Both the position numbers and the translations under genes were made by a program. The notes under the pieces are model-generated. The model was not told where the DNA came from, did not search any database, and was given only the letters and a program-made list of their open reading frames with translations. From NCBI GenBank assembly GCA_964441245.1, contig CAYTVR010000007.1:8665-72664 (forward strand): a DNA stretch of 64,000 nucleotides, given 5' to 3'. How positions within the stretch are numbered: position 1 is the first letter of the stretch; the number at the start of each line of letters is the position of its first letter. Source of the DNA: JALZUU01 sp964441245. Lineage in GTDB: Bacteria > Bacteroidota > Bacteroidia > Chitinophagales > Saprospiraceae. This document shows, in pieces, positions 37,801 to 45,813 of the stretch.

Positions 37801-39381
37801 ACTAGCATCTGCAAAGTGTAATAATTTTTCCCGAACGGTTAGCATTTCATAATGTGCATCATAATGAATGAATCCTTCAGAAAGTAAATCATACAATAAA
37901 CTTTTGATGCTACTGACATCGAAACGTGGATTTAAAGCTTTCGCAAATTTATCCGCAGAGAAACTTCTACTTTTTTCTTTTTCTACTAATAATTTCAGAC
38001 TAGAGATTGGATTAACATCTGCTACGTTTTGAAATTTCCGAAAAGATTGCGTATCAAAATAATGCAATGATTCAAAACTGACTCTTTCATTTCCATTTCC
38101 AAACTTTGCATTTTTTTGATTGATAGCAATAGAATCGGTACCCAGTGTCCAAGATAATTTTTCCGTATCGATATTGACCTGATGATATGAATCATAAAAA
38201 GGACTTTGATCACTTCCTCGATTTCCTTTTTTTAAATTTAAATCTTTAGAAAGAATTTCATACACCAAATTTACGGAAGGATGATAGATCGAATCTTTTC
38301 CAAAAAACAAAACGGCTTCTACTTGTTCTCCAGAAATATTATCTCCTCTTTGAATTTTAAAATCAGTTGCTCGTCCACGAAAAGCCAATTGATTTTTATC
38401 ATCAAATAATTCAATCGTTGCTTTTTCATCGGTATCACCATAACCATATAAGGTTTTTCCGTATAAACGGAAGCCTCCAATATAATTCATGTTTTTCCCA
38501 ATATTTTTAATTTCTAATTTTTTATCATCAGATTCAAACCGCGGATAACTTTTTGATATTTTTTTATTATTCGTAGTAATTTTATTAACAACTTTACCCT
38601 TAATCGCTCCATCAGGAAATAAATGCGGATGATAAAAGTCAACTTGATCAATTTCAAACCAACCTTTTTTCAACTCCAGTTGATACTCATTTAATTCACA
38701 ATACACATGCTTCATTTCACTTCGCGCCCAATCTATTCTACCTCCATTTCCTTTCCAAGCTTTAGTCACTGGACAATATACACCAGTTGTATTTTCAATA
38801 AGAATAGAATCTGTTTTCACCTTAGCCACCAAATGCAGTTGATCAAATCGAACACAAGGCAAATCATTTTCATAGGTAAATTGATACTTCGCCACTTGTG
38901 CCTTCCAAACTGTTTTTGACCTTCCATATTGGAATGCCATATGCTGAAAAAAGTTAGGTGTAAATCCTAAAAACACTTTAAAATTTTTCAACTGCTTTTT
39001 ATCTCTCTTACTCAACATTTGATGCAACACGACATGCCATTGATCAAACTGTTTGTCATCGGTCCATTTCTTTTGAATAAGCGTCAAGCTTTTTAAATAA
39101 TCTCGAAAATAAGGACTTGGTTTTAAGTCCATGTCTAACATCCGATTACTGGTTTCAATAATGGTATTAATCTGGCTTTCCACAAATGCACCACTTTTAA
39201 ACTTTTGTTCAAAGCGTTCATAAATTGCGACTACTTTAGGATTTTTGGAATCCTTCATATAGCTTCCTAATTCACGAATAAATTCTTCGCTGTTTCCAGA
39301 AAAATGGTTGATTTCTTTTGCAGAAAGGCTGTTGTAGATCAAGGAGGTTAGTAACAAGAAAAGCATGGTTCTCCTATTCAT
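34888..39381 (-). CDS. Large exported protein, unrecognised family, paralogue A of three
   Basis: 1,497 aa with signal peptide MNRRTMLFLLLTSLIYNSLSAK. Residues about 25-160 are helical; the rest is a long series of beta strands rich in YDxxDL, WKGNGG, SYPRFES, GGFRLYG and similar blocks, with no membrane segment. A winged-helix-like segment lies at about 487-525 (FDVSSIKSLLYDL). SIASRIEH and LLIDAP lie in the middle, NKYHVINRATVD at about 1047, and a basic tail ends the protein (NRIKNRD). The C-terminus is not a T9SS sorting domain that I recognise, so the final location (periplasm or outer membrane) is open. It is colinear with the genes at 40403 and 45814. The repeated strand pattern could be a beta-solenoid or LptA-like fold; this is speculation. 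Last of the three in transcription order, followed by a palindromic element and a terminator. Confidence 0.85.
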   Translation of the reverse strand: MNRRTMLFLLLTSLIYNSLSAKEINHFSGNSEEFIRELGSYMKDSKNPKVVAIYERFEQKFKSGAFVESQINTIIETSNRMLDMDLKPSPYFRDYLKSLTLIQKKWTDDKQFDQWHVVLHQMLSKRDKKQLKNFKVFLGFTPNFFQHMAFQYGRSKTVWKAQVAKYQFTYENDLPCVRFDQLHLVAKVKTDSILIENTTGVYCPVTKAWKGNGGRIDWARSEMKHVYCELNEYQLELKKGWFEIDQVDFYHPHLFPDGAIKGKVVNKITTNNKKISKSYPRFESDDKKLEIKNIGKNMNYIGGFRLYGKTLYGYGDTDEKATIELFDDKNQLAFRGRATDFKIQRGDNISGEQVEAVLFFGKDSIYHPSVNLVYEILSKDLNLKKGNRGSDQSPFYDSYHQVNIDTEKLSWTLGTDSIAINQKNAKFGNGNERVSFESLHYFDTQSFRKFQNVADVNPISSLKLLVEKEKSRSFSADKFAKALNPRFDVSSIKSLLYDLLSEGFIHYDAHYEMLTVREKLLHFADASQNKVDYDLIKYISKSEETNAYLDLRNNDIVVKDMSIVEFSDRQKVAGLPFQGNVILKENRNTAFDGKLYAGFSAFEGKDFNFEYKKNYLVLDSIRFFDLFVPSGNKDQNGEEEAVSIASRIEHLDGVLLIDAPDNKSGREDIEQFPSFNSKGAAYVFYDSKETQNATYQRDSFYFQLDKFSFNSLDKFTADDVHFKGQLYSAGIFPDFKETLVLQEDYSLGFSTKSPEEGFPTYQNKGKFIGQVNLSNEGFLGEGQVNYKWATIDSEDITFKPNQLLTSAKQFNITEDRSGEIQVPEVSGQEIFVDWQPYKDSMYIRAEKEPFKLFKKGNYTLKDMLILTPDGLKGRGEFDWAKGKMQSNLYSLGAHSISSDTTQLFIRATGIDELALDTRNVAAHLDFDNHIGSVKANSDSVSTVLPYNTYITSLNEFDWDMKNETITFKADKDGKGSFLSFNPDQDSLRFWGKTAFYDLKTHDLKLGGVVMVEAADAFVYPEEGTLEVAAGGKMKTINNARIIANRSNKYHIINRATVDILSRNEYRAKGFYEYNVGDRVQEFELNNIIGTRVGKGRKKKRKILTKASGEVTVADEFYIDRKTKFQGDISLRADSSALQFKGFAFLDAPKMPGRQWFFVKSQGDKNDLKISYQKTKNKSGQPIQTGLFLNKITGELYPSVMMSLKQRKDRKVFGATGLFKLDAASDEFVFGDSLKIVSSVKYGNLLNYSNANGNLKVEGKFDIGSGLKYGQLKVAGEATTIFSTEATEVKPLSIDALVGWEIDIPEKLLKMIFNDIMANAYDARNINYLVRGDFYSKVLSEFIPAGKDYSNTRAKMLNYGLELPKKHDPFAFVFGEMQLTWDEELQSFISHKEKAGLVSLGGEPVNKMLETYVQCRMPYDENDRLTLYVKSPSGSFFYFEYQDGALTTVSDNVEYNDLVENLKKKERSKKMDDGEFFEIQLADYSRANIFLNRIKNRD

Positions 39382-39447
39382 GTCCTAAGGTTTTGGTGAA
39401 GTGGTAGGGAAACCACGTAAGTAATCGATTGTAAAAGAAGGGAGATT

Positions 39448-39519
39448 TTTATTTTCCTCTGACTCTACCAGCCGGCTCTTTATAAACCTAACCGGTAGAG
39501 TTCAACAGAGGTAAATAAA
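39448..39519 (-). promoter_or_regulatory. Large imperfect hairpin in the leader of paralogue A
   Basis: Three successive arm pairs nest: TTTATTT/AAATAAA (39448-39454 / 39513-39519), CCTCTG/CAGAGG (39456-39461 / 39506-39511) and ACTCTACC/GGTAGAGT (39462-39469 / 39494-39501). The inner loop holds AGCCGG and ACCGG. It lies 67-138 nt upstream of the ATG at 39381 and has no T-tract on either strand, so it looks like a structured 5' leader or protein-binding site rather than a terminator. Confidence 0.55.
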
Positions 39520-39539
39520 AAAAGGGGGGGGGAAAGGGG
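39517..39539. repeat. Homopurine tract with a 9-G run
   Basis: A7 followed by G9, A3 and G4 on the plus strand (9 C on the coding strand of paralogue A), about 150 nt upstream of its start. Such G runs are rare in this AT-rich sequence. It could be a slippage-prone promoter tract or an assembly artefact. Confidence 0.7.
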
Positions 39540-40319
39540 AAAAGGTGCTCTACATGGTGTAGGCAATATCATTTATTGTCATCAAAATTATATAATTGAT
39601 TCTCCATTTATTTGAGCGCATCAATTATGAAGGAGGGCAATTGTAGGTTGTCAAAATATGAATTCATTCCAAAAAAAATCAGGATCGTATAAACGAATTG
39701 ATTCAAAAAAATTAGTACTGATGATAAACTCATCAAGGGTTGATAAAACAAGGGAAACTTATTGAGTGGGAGCATCAAAGCGGATATGGAGGGAAAGCAT
39801 CTGCTAGATAGTGGGATACTTTATAAACAGATAATAAGTTGACAAAGTATTTTTAGAATTGATTGTTAAGCGAGACAAAAGTGTAAGTTTTGGTCAATGC
39901 CTGTAAGCAACTCTTTATTTTTTCTTGTTTCCTATGGCCTAATATAGTCAACAAGTTTTTTTTATTATTGGTTATCGTTTCCTAAGCGATGTATCAATTA
40001 TACAATTACAAATTTAAGAGGAAATTTGATCAAAAACATACCCCGAAAACGGTAATTATGAAATAAGAAATTAATCGTATTTGTAAATACTTGCAAGGTT
40101 TTATAAGGAAATCAGAGACTTTAAAACATAAAAACCTTCTTCACTCCCTTCTACAAGAACCATTTAAACAACTCATAATCAATTGTTTACAACCACCAAT
40201 TTTTCAAAAAATCTTTAAATATAAATCACTTAAAACTACAGAGCACCAAAGTAAGTGGACAAAAGCTACTTTACTTTGGTTACCCTGCAGTCACTTAAAT
40301 AAAAAACGAATTCTTGGTC

Positions 40320-40395
40320 GTGTTAAGGGATTTGGGTGTTAAAGTGTTAAGGAGCCCACGATCGTGAACACTTTAACACTCGAACACCTTAACAC
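40320..40395. repeat. Palindromic GTGTT-type intergenic element, copy 4 (double stem)
   Basis: The inner arms GTGTTAAAGTGTT (40336-40348) and AACACTTTAACAC (40367-40379) are exact inverse complements. The outer arms GTGTTAAGG (40320-40328) and CCTTAACAC (40387-40395) are also exact. The right half reads AACACTTT, AACACTCG, AACACCTT, AACACTAA, a perfect 8-bp period. It ends 7 nt from the stop codon of paralogue B at 40403. Confidence 0.85.
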
Positions 40396-40402
40396 TAAAA
40401 TA

Positions 40403-43400
40403 TTATCTCCCAGCTTTCACTCGTTGGACAAACATTTTGGCTTTTCCAATTTCGCCAGGAACGATTTCAAACAATTCACCATCTTTCATTTTCATAGTTT
40501 TATGTTTTTTCTTCATTCCCTCTACGGCTTGATTGAAGGCTTCGTTACTAGACACGACACTTAAGAAACCCAATTTGTAATCGAAAAAGTAAAAGTCACC
40601 TCCAGGAGATTTCAAATAAATGTATAATCTTCGGTCACTGTCTCTTGCCATTTTCATTTCTACATAGCCCTCTACCATTTTGTGATACATCACTCCATTG
40701 ATACTTCCAACACCGATTTTATTTTCTTTAGATAAGAAAGATCTGTATTCAGGATTCCATACCATTGGCATCTTACTAAAGAAGAAAGCATAATCATTTT
40801 CTTTTTCCGGAAGGGTAAAAGTACCTGTTGATTTCATGTTCGCAATTTCCATTGCAAGAGCTTTAGAATCAGTGATAATTTCTGCTAAAGGGTTTTCGTA
40901 TAAATCGTATGGGCGATATAACACTGTTCTCGCATCAAAACCATTGGCAACAAAATCAGTAGACATGATCGACATAATTTCTTTTGGGAAATACATGTTT
41001 ATTGCAGTCATCATATTGAGTACCATCTCATCAGCGGGTGCATCGACTGTTGTCTCGGTAGTACCGTAAGCTTTGACATTTAATGCTTCAATGTTTGGAC
41101 CTACGTTAAACTTTCCTTCCATTCTAATTTTTCCATCCTTGTCAGAAAAAGTCAACAAATCTCCTTGGCGAACGCCAGAGACAATCTTAATAGAATCACC
41201 AAAAAGAAATTGATCATTTTCCTTGTTGTATTTAAACAATCCACGTGCATCAAAAATCGGTAAGTCCTTTCGAAAATTCAAAGATTCCATGGTACGAGTA
41301 TATAAACTTCCCGTTTCTTTACTGACAAATAATCCTGCTCGAACTGGCTGTCCGTAAAAATCTTTTGGCTCATCATAATTGATTTCCAAGTTGTTCTTAT
41401 CTCCTTTACTTTTGATAGAAAACCAATTGGCCTTTGGCAATTTCATGGCATCCAATTTGGCAAAACCTGTTAACTGAAGATTCGCTTCATCAGCAGTCAA
41501 TTCAACTTTTCCTTTGTATTTTGTTTTGGCATCGATGTAAAAATTATCGTCTTCTCCTATTTCTCCTGTTGCTAGTGTAACGATTTTTTTCACTTCCTTT
41601 TTTCCCTTCCCTACTCGACCGCCTCGAATATTGGAGAACTTAATTTCTTGTGTTCTATTACCAATATTGTATTCATAAAAACCGCTTGCTTTGTATTCAT
41701 TTTTCCCAATCACATCTACGGAAGCTCGATTGATTACATGGTATTTATTCGTTGTATTGGCAATGATTTTTGCATCCATCAACGTTGGAATTAAACCACC
41801 TGGACGAATTTCAACCTTGCCTTCATTTGGATAAACATAAGCATCTGCCACTTCAATTAATGGGACTCCTCCTACTTGCAATTCATTAGATTTTAAATCG
41901 TAAAAAGCAGTTTCGCCTTCGAAGTATAAAGAGTCTCGTTTAGGATCAATAGATAAGAAGGTTCCTTTTTTATTTTCTTCTGTTTTAAAGGTGATGTTCT
42001 CCTCTTTAATATTCCAATCATACTCATTCAAGGATGTTTGATATTTGTTGTACGGAAGTGTAGTAATCGTTGATTTATCATTGGCTTTTACGTAGCCTGT
42101 TTCTTGATCAAAATCTAATCGAGCAAAAACATTTTTGGTATCTAATGCTAAATGTTCCACACCTTTTGCTTTAATACTCATATCAGCAGTGTCGGATTCC
42201 ATCGAGTTAGAACCAAAAGAAAATAAGTCAGAATTGATATTTCCAAATTCCCAATTGAAGACACCACGACCTTTCAAGCCACCAGGAGTTAGAATCAATA
42301 AATCATGAATATTGTGTTTTCCAGATTGAAAAAGTTCGAAGGGTTTTTCCGTTGCCTTGATGTACATGCTGTCCTTGTATGGATACCAATTGATCTCTAC
42401 ATTTTCACCAGCAATTTGTGGTACTCCTTTTCCACGATCCTCTGTCAACACAAATTCTTCGGCAGAAGACAACAGTTGCTTTGGTCTGAAAATAATGTCA
42501 TCAGAATTGATAGAAGCCCATAAATAAGCGACATTTCCATTTCCTAACATTCCCTGATTGCTGACCGCCATATCTCCAATATATTTTCCTTTTCCTTGAT
42601 AAAGATCAAAACCTTCTGCAGGAGTAGAAGTAGAAAATCCTAAAGATTGATCTTCCTCTTGTAGCAACAAGGTCTCTTTAAATTTTGGAAAAATATCAGC
42701 AGAAATCATTTGCCCATCAAAATGAAGATCTTCATTGACAAAGGCATCTAAATGATGAAAACTAAAAGGATCTAATTGGAAATAAAAAGAATCTCGCGGA
42801 TAAATTCCTTTTTGCTTTTCGTCTACATCATAAAAAACAAAAGCATTTCCTTTACTTTCAAAAGCGGGAAACATTGGAATATCTTCTCTTCCTGATTTAT
42901 TCTGTGGTGCATCAATTAATAAATATCCGTTAGCATGTTCTATTCTTGAAGCAATAGACCAAGCATTCAATTCTCCATTTTTATCCTTTGTTCCATCTTG
43001 AACATATAGATCAAAATAACGAATAGAATCCATATCTAAATGGAATTTTTCATAATCGAATTTGAAATCTTTTCCCTCAAAACTAGAGAAGGCTGCAAAT
43101 AATTTTCCATCAAAATCAATCGCTCGATTGGTCCCCAAAACGATCTGTCCTTTATGAGGACTAGCAGCTACTTTTCGTTCATTACTAAACTCTAAGATAT
43201 CTACATCCTTAACCAGCATATTATTGGATTTCATATCTACGATTGCATTCGTTTCTTCAGAATCAGAAGTTATTTTAAGTACATCGTAATCTACTTTGTT
43301 TTGACTTGCGTCTGCATAATGAATGATTTTATCTTTTACCGTCACTATTCCTTCTTGCTTATCATATAAAATATATCCTTTAGAAACTAAGTCCCAAAGT

Positions 43401-44884
43401 AATCGTTCGATACTGCTTACATCAAAATTTGGATTTAAAGTTTTGGCCAATAAAGAAGCTTTGATATTTCTACTTTGCTCTTTCAAAGTCATATTTTTCA
43501 GTGTAGCAATAGGATTGTAATCCGCTACATTTTGTTGGCGACGAAAATCTTGAACATCAAAATAGTGTAGTGATTCAAAAGTGACTCGTTTGTTTAAACT
43601 TCCTGTTTTAATTTTTTTCTCATTAATTAAAATATCATTTTCTTCGATGTTCCATTTGATCTTATCTGCATCAATATTCATTTGGTGATGAGAAGAGAAA
43701 AACGGATTACTATCACTTCCTCTATCGCCTCTTTTCAGGGATAAAGATTTTCCGTCTACAGCAAAATTTAAATTGACTGAAGGATGATAAATCGAATCAT
43801 TGCCAACATACATGACCATCGCTACTTGCTCTCCAGATATTTTTTCACCTCTTTCTATTTTGAATAAATTAGCAGCCGCTTTAAGGGCAACTTTATTTTG
43901 TTTGTTCAAAACGTTAATCGTTGCTTTTTCATTTTTATCACCAAAACCATACATTTTATTTCCTTGCAAACGGAATCCTCCTACATATTCGATCCCATCA
44001 CCAAGCTTATCAATTTCTAACACTTTTTGATTAGATTCAAATCTGGGATAAGAACCTTTAGTCTTTTTGTTTTTTGCTAATAATTTATTTTCAAACGTTC
44101 CTTCAACTGGTCCTAAAGGAAATAATTCAGGATAATACAACTTGGCATTTTTCACTTTATACAAACCTTTCGTCACATCAATTACATACTCTGAAAATTC
44201 GCAATACACTTTTTCCATTCCTTCTTTAGCCCATTTTACCTCACCTCCTTGGCCTTTCCATTTTTTCTGTAAAGGATAGTAAGTACCAGCTGTTTCTTGG
44301 ATTTTAATTCTATCCCTTTTTCGAATACAAACTAAGTCCGCTTCTTTCAATTCTAGTTGTGGCTCATGGTCTTTATATACCATCGTTGCATTCCCCGTAA
44401 AAGCCAACCAAGAGATCCCAGTTTTGGATGCTCGCAAAGCATTGTTTTCAAAAAAGCTGTAAGAGAACTCCAAAAATTCTCTAAAAGGTTTCACTTTTCG
44501 ACCTTCCATATCCTCAAGAATACCATCTAAAACTTGATGCCATCCTTTAAATTGATTGGCGGTACATTCATTTTTCTTAATGGTCGTTACTCCCTTAAGA
44601 TAATGACTGAAATAAGGTTTTGCTTTCATCTTTTGATCTAGCATAAGATTACTAGTTTTGATGATCATCTCCATGTCAGGTTCTTCATAAATTCCTTGTC
44701 GAAATTCGCTTTCAAAGGCATTGTAGACCGTGACCAATTCTTCTTGATCAGAGGCAGTCATGTACTCTTTCAATTGTTTGATAAAGTCTTCAGTATTTGA
44801 TGGAAATTTATTATCTGCTTGTCCAAAAACAGAAGAAAAGGGAAGGAATAATAGTAAAGTGATAAGAATAAATAAATTTTTCAT
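40403..44884 (-). CDS. Large exported protein, unrecognised family, paralogue B of three
   Basis: 1,493 aa with signal peptide MKNLFILITLLLFLPFSSVFGQ. Same architecture as its neighbours: helical N-terminal part, then SYPRFES, GGFRLQG, the winged-helix-like FDVSSIERLLWDLVSKGY at 487, SIASRIEH, LLIDAP, RDSFYF, NKYHVINRASVDV at about 1046, YEYNIGNR and a basic C-terminal RVKAGR. The marker positions agree with those of paralogues A and C within 3 residues over the first 1,050 residues. Differences concentrate in the loops and in the segment around 1,270-1,350. It carries its own long upstream region with a strong attenuator-like hairpin, suggesting separate control. Confidence 0.85.
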   Translation of the reverse strand: MKNLFILITLLLFLPFSSVFGQADNKFPSNTEDFIKQLKEYMTASDQEELVTVYNAFESEFRQGIYEEPDMEMIIKTSNLMLDQKMKAKPYFSHYLKGVTTIKKNECTANQFKGWHQVLDGILEDMEGRKVKPFREFLEFSYSFFENNALRASKTGISWLAFTGNATMVYKDHEPQLELKEADLVCIRKRDRIKIQETAGTYYPLQKKWKGQGGEVKWAKEGMEKVYCEFSEYVIDVTKGLYKVKNAKLYYPELFPLGPVEGTFENKLLAKNKKTKGSYPRFESNQKVLEIDKLGDGIEYVGGFRLQGNKMYGFGDKNEKATINVLNKQNKVALKAAANLFKIERGEKISGEQVAMVMYVGNDSIYHPSVNLNFAVDGKSLSLKRGDRGSDSNPFFSSHHQMNIDADKIKWNIEENDILINEKKIKTGSLNKRVTFESLHYFDVQDFRRQQNVADYNPIATLKNMTLKEQSRNIKASLLAKTLNPNFDVSSIERLLWDLVSKGYILYDKQEGIVTVKDKIIHYADASQNKVDYDVLKITSDSEETNAIVDMKSNNMLVKDVDILEFSNERKVAASPHKGQIVLGTNRAIDFDGKLFAAFSSFEGKDFKFDYEKFHLDMDSIRYFDLYVQDGTKDKNGELNAWSIASRIEHANGYLLIDAPQNKSGREDIPMFPAFESKGNAFVFYDVDEKQKGIYPRDSFYFQLDPFSFHHLDAFVNEDLHFDGQMISADIFPKFKETLLLQEEDQSLGFSTSTPAEGFDLYQGKGKYIGDMAVSNQGMLGNGNVAYLWASINSDDIIFRPKQLLSSAEEFVLTEDRGKGVPQIAGENVEINWYPYKDSMYIKATEKPFELFQSGKHNIHDLLILTPGGLKGRGVFNWEFGNINSDLFSFGSNSMESDTADMSIKAKGVEHLALDTKNVFARLDFDQETGYVKANDKSTITTLPYNKYQTSLNEYDWNIKEENITFKTEENKKGTFLSIDPKRDSLYFEGETAFYDLKSNELQVGGVPLIEVADAYVYPNEGKVEIRPGGLIPTLMDAKIIANTTNKYHVINRASVDVIGKNEYKASGFYEYNIGNRTQEIKFSNIRGGRVGKGKKEVKKIVTLATGEIGEDDNFYIDAKTKYKGKVELTADEANLQLTGFAKLDAMKLPKANWFSIKSKGDKNNLEINYDEPKDFYGQPVRAGLFVSKETGSLYTRTMESLNFRKDLPIFDARGLFKYNKENDQFLFGDSIKIVSGVRQGDLLTFSDKDGKIRMEGKFNVGPNIEALNVKAYGTTETTVDAPADEMVLNMMTAINMYFPKEIMSIMSTDFVANGFDARTVLYRPYDLYENPLAEIITDSKALAMEIANMKSTGTFTLPEKENDYAFFFSKMPMVWNPEYRSFLSKENKIGVGSINGVMYHKMVEGYVEMKMARDSDRRLYIYLKSPGGDFYFFDYKLGFLSVVSSNEAFNQAVEGMKKKHKTMKMKDGELFEIVPGEIGKAKMFVQRVKAGR

Positions 44885-44969
44885 GGTTAAATTATTTTCG
44901 TTTTTTAAATAAGATTTTTTTAGTTATAAGTTTAGTTTATAAATGCTGAGAAGCATTTAATAGAAATGC

Positions 44970-45180
44970 AAAAAGCCGTGTAGAAAGATGATCGGTACGA
45001 ATAAAAAAATCGTAGGATCACCTCTACACGGCTTACCGAGGGGCAGTCGCGAGGCTTATAAGGGTAAAGCAATAATCTCCTTTGTATGAAGAAAACCAAG
45101 TTCATTAGCTGCGTGTGTTTCAATTAGAGCAACCACGAACAGGGGCTTACTAGGTAAGCCCATTGTAGGTTTTGGTTGCA
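44970..45180 (-). ncRNA. Candidate structured RNA or 5' attenuator upstream of paralogue B
   Basis: Read on the minus strand, GCAACCA (45179-45173) pairs with TGGTTGC (45135-45129) around an internal perfect hairpin, GGGCTTAC-loop-GTAAGCCC (45161-45143). About 95 less structured bases follow. Then comes a long terminator-like hairpin with 12-bp outer arms AAGCCGTGTAGA/TCTACACGGCTT (45034-45023 / 44984-44973) and inner ACGA/TCGT pairs, followed by TTTTT. There is no gene upstream on this strand before the terminator of paralogue C, so this is either an independent small RNA or a regulated leader 89 nt before the paralogue B ATG. It matches no tRNA, tmRNA, 6S or riboswitch consensus that I recognise. 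Confidence 0.5.
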
Positions 45181-45739
45181 AAAGTGTGTCGGCTTTTGAG
45201 AAAAAAATCTTGGTCTAGAATACTTTATATTCGATTGTTCAATTTTAATTCAGCGAATCAAAATATTTTTTTACAAATTCGGATCGGTAAGTAGGAATTA
45301 CGATTATTGGAAAATAAAAAAAGAAGTGAGAGATACTTAAATCTTAATCAATTAGCTATCAATGCTTTACAACATCGATCCAACCATCATACGACTCAGC
45401 TAATCGTTGATTTAATCTCTACAAGTTATGAAGAATGCTTTTTGAAAGTGGATATTCAGTCAATATCCAAAGTTTATTTGTGTGGTTGACTACAATGAAT
45501 ATTGAGTCGTAAAATATTTTAAGGATATTATAAAATGATAGGAATAAAAGAAAACAATATCCTTGCTTCAATACATTGTTATTAATGCAATATATAAAAA
45601 ATATAATAAACTTTCAGGGTTCTATCCTTTTTAAGACGTAAAAAATAAAAATAGCCACAGGAAGAAATTATAAAACAAACACTTTAGTTAAGCGTTCAAT
45701 TGAAAAAAACAAAGTAACTCTTTAGCCAATTATTCTAAA

Positions 45740-45780
45740 TAGAAAAGCAGAAATTGTCTATCACAATTTCTGCTTTTCTA
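45740..45780 (-). terminator. Intrinsic terminator of paralogue C
   Basis: A perfect 18-bp stem (arms 45740-45757 and 45763-45780, core AGAAAAGCAGAAATTG) with a 5-nt loop, 33 nt after the stop codon at 45814. The T-rich 3' arm continues into TTTAG on the minus strand. Confidence 0.9.
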
Positions 45781-45813
45781 TAATTTATTTTTAAAAAATC
45801 TATTTTCTAAATA

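Larger units (their letters stand above)
39382..40402. other. 1.0-kb non-coding spacer between paralogues A and B
   Basis: No frame here has coding character. From the paralogue A start outward: a leader with a large hairpin (39448-39519), an A7-G9-A3-G4 purine tract (39517-39539), several hundred AT-rich bases without recognisable signals, a 10-bp-arm hairpin (ACCAAAGTAA 40245-40254 / TTACTTTGGT 40271-40280), then the palindromic element next to the paralogue B stop. A TAATTTTG -7-like word reads on the minus strand at 39583-39590. Confidence 0.6.
44885..45813. other. 929-bp non-coding spacer between paralogues B and C
   Basis: Next to the paralogue B start lies AAATGCT-GAGA-AGCATTT (44941-44958), then the structured RNA/attenuator candidate (44970-45180). 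The middle 500 bp are AT-rich, with one doubtful plus-strand frame (45307-45489). The terminator of paralogue C closes the region at 45740-45780. Confidence 0.6.

Noticed and set aside
40091..40342. 83-codon plus-strand frame in the spacer between paralogues A and B
   Set aside because: It starts with TTG and ends inside the palindromic repeat element; its composition is that of AT-rich non-coding DNA.
44970..45180. Possible tmRNA or 6S RNA
   Set aside because: No tRNA-like acceptor or CCA end, no ALAA-type tag frame, and no central-bubble duplex; left as an unclassified structured RNA candidate.
45307..45489. 60-codon plus-strand frame in the spacer between paralogues B and C
   Set aside because: It needs a TTG start, has no promoter or terminator, and lies in a spacer otherwise lacking coding character; could be real but cannot be supported.
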